Origin: Chrysopogon serrulatus
Taxonomy: Eukaryota; Streptophyta; Magnoliopsida; Poales; Poaceae
NCBI GenBank assembly: GCA_015844335.1
Contig: JADLZL010003559.1
Span: 186,001 to 250,000, forward strand
Length of the DNA: 64,000 nt
Direction of reading: 5' to 3'
Position 1 is the stretch's first letter, and each line of letters begins with the position of its first letter. Below are positions 62,960 through 64,000 of this stretch, one piece after another. The notes beneath the pieces were generated by a model that saw nothing but the letters and a program-made list of their open reading frames with translations, had not been told where the DNA came from and searched no databases. The position numbers and the translations under genes were made by a program.

Positions 62960-64000
62960 TAGGTCAGAAGATTTTTTTTCCTTATTTATTATCTCTGATA
63001 TTTTTTAGGAAAATTTATTATCTCTGGTGACGGTGCGACAGTGAGTCGGTGGCCCTCCTCCCGTCTACCTCCACGGTGGGACCTGTGGGCTGTGGCGTAT
63101 GCTTGGCGTCGAAGCTAAAAAAGGTGCCCAAAACATCCGTGGACTGGCCTAGTAAGCACACGGCCCACGCAAACAATCTCCACCGACCCCAAACGAGTAA
63201 AAAAGTTCAAATTACTTTCCTTAACAATTGCAAAAGTCTGTTTTTCTCCATGAACCCAAAACCGGATAAACCACCTCTCTCAACTTTTCAAATTATTTAT
63301 TTTATCTCCCTTAGTTGGTTATAAGTGGTTTTGTTTTTTTTTATTTATTCCGTCTAAATCTTTGAAAAATCGTAGTAATCAGAAATAAATTATAAAATAC
63401 AAAATCTAATTTTATTGTGCTCCACATTAGTACACAATGAATATATAATATGGTATGGTTTAGTATAAAGTTTTTTGCTAGTTTTGTTATGGCTTTAGAA
63501 CTATACTTTTTTATAATTAATTCATAGCTGCAGTTTGTATGGTCAAATTATAGCAAAAATTTTATAGTGGACTAATTATTATATTCTTGAATTGTATTAA
63601 AAATTTCATACTCATTGGATTATATATAACTTATTTATAAATTTATTTAGATTTAACAAACATAAACATAAAAATTTTGTAACTAAGTTATACACGATCC
63701 AATGAGTATGAACTTTTTTTATTACAGCTAAATCATACAATATTTATCCCATCATAAAAAAAATTCACCATGAATGGATCATAGAAACTGCGCTACGAAT
63801 TAAATACGGAAAAGAATAAATGTAAAGTTGTAGCAAAAAATAAAAAAACATTTGTACTAAAACATGCCACACTACTGTGTGGATCTAATCATATGGAGTC
63901 CAACAAAATTTATTTTTTTATTTTATGATTTTTGTGATTTATTATAATTTTTTAAAGATTTAGCTGAAATCAATAAAAAAAGATAAAGATAAAACCGCAT
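62960..64000. other. AT-rich end of window, one inverted repeat
   Basis: CATACTCATTGGATTATATA at 63608 is answered by TATACACGATCCAATGAGTATG at 63688, an imperfect inverted repeat that could be part of a MITE. The frame at 63049-63324 matches nothing known. Confidence 0.4.

Noticed and set aside
63200..63800. A MITE suggested by the inverted repeat near 63610/63690
   Set aside because: Outer ends and a target duplication could not be defined, so only the inverted repeat is mentioned in the spacer entry.

Overview
This window is nuclear DNA from a grass. The signs are small intron-poor genes with very high GC at third codon positions, AT-rich spacers, and a dense mix of plant transposons: Ty1-copia elements, L1-type LINEs, a plant mariner with a DD39D triad, and hAT, Mutator-like, Tourist and Stowaway elements. 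I cannot fix the species; a panicoid grass is my best guess.

The host content is small. The backbone is a dispersed cluster of six copies of one gene for a small four-helix membrane protein of about 115-125 residues. Copies A (5.6-6.7 kb), B (12.0/17.3 kb) and C (35.8-36.2 kb) lie on the minus strand. D (52.6 kb), E (58.9 kb) and F (61.0 kb) lie on the plus strand. C, D and E are open. A carries a transposon and a nonsense codon. B lost its start codon and frame and was split by a Copia element. F has a one-base frame break next to its ATG. D and E sit in a direct duplication of about 1.8 kb per copy that includes their promoters. A separate three-exon gene at 7.1-7.7 kb encodes a divergent CYSTM-type (cysteine-rich transmembrane) peptide.

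The rest is mobile DNA. From left to right: the 5' half of a LINE (1-5.2 kb, minus); two sister Mutator-like elements 39 bp apart (7.9-9.75 kb); a Tourist MITE inside another (9.9-10.6 kb); Copia-1 (12.1-17.1 kb, plus); a retroposon-like GC-rich unit (17.8-19.4 kb); a nearly complete mariner with a four-exon transposase gene (19.66-23.58 kb); a poorly understood 7.5 kb stretch bounded by inverted copies of one motif (23.65-31.2 kb); AT-rich spacer with MITEs; a Pack-MULE-like element carrying an F-box-associated-like fragment (37.3-39.3 kb); a palindromic hAT MITE (41.1 kb); and a LINE (42.9-51.17 kb, plus) that was later split by Copia-2 (44.3-50.2 kb, minus) and by a MITE. From 51.4 kb on, host genes D, E and F are separated by small hAT and Stowaway elements.

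The observation I find most worth testing is in Copia-2. The position where a tRNA primer site should lie does not fit a tRNA 3' end. It is instead perfectly complementary, over 15 nt, to a segment inside the element's own LTR leader. This suggests self-primed reverse transcription or a leader-PBS RNA pairing in a plant Copia element. Copia-1 in the same window has the usual initiator-methionine tRNA-type site.
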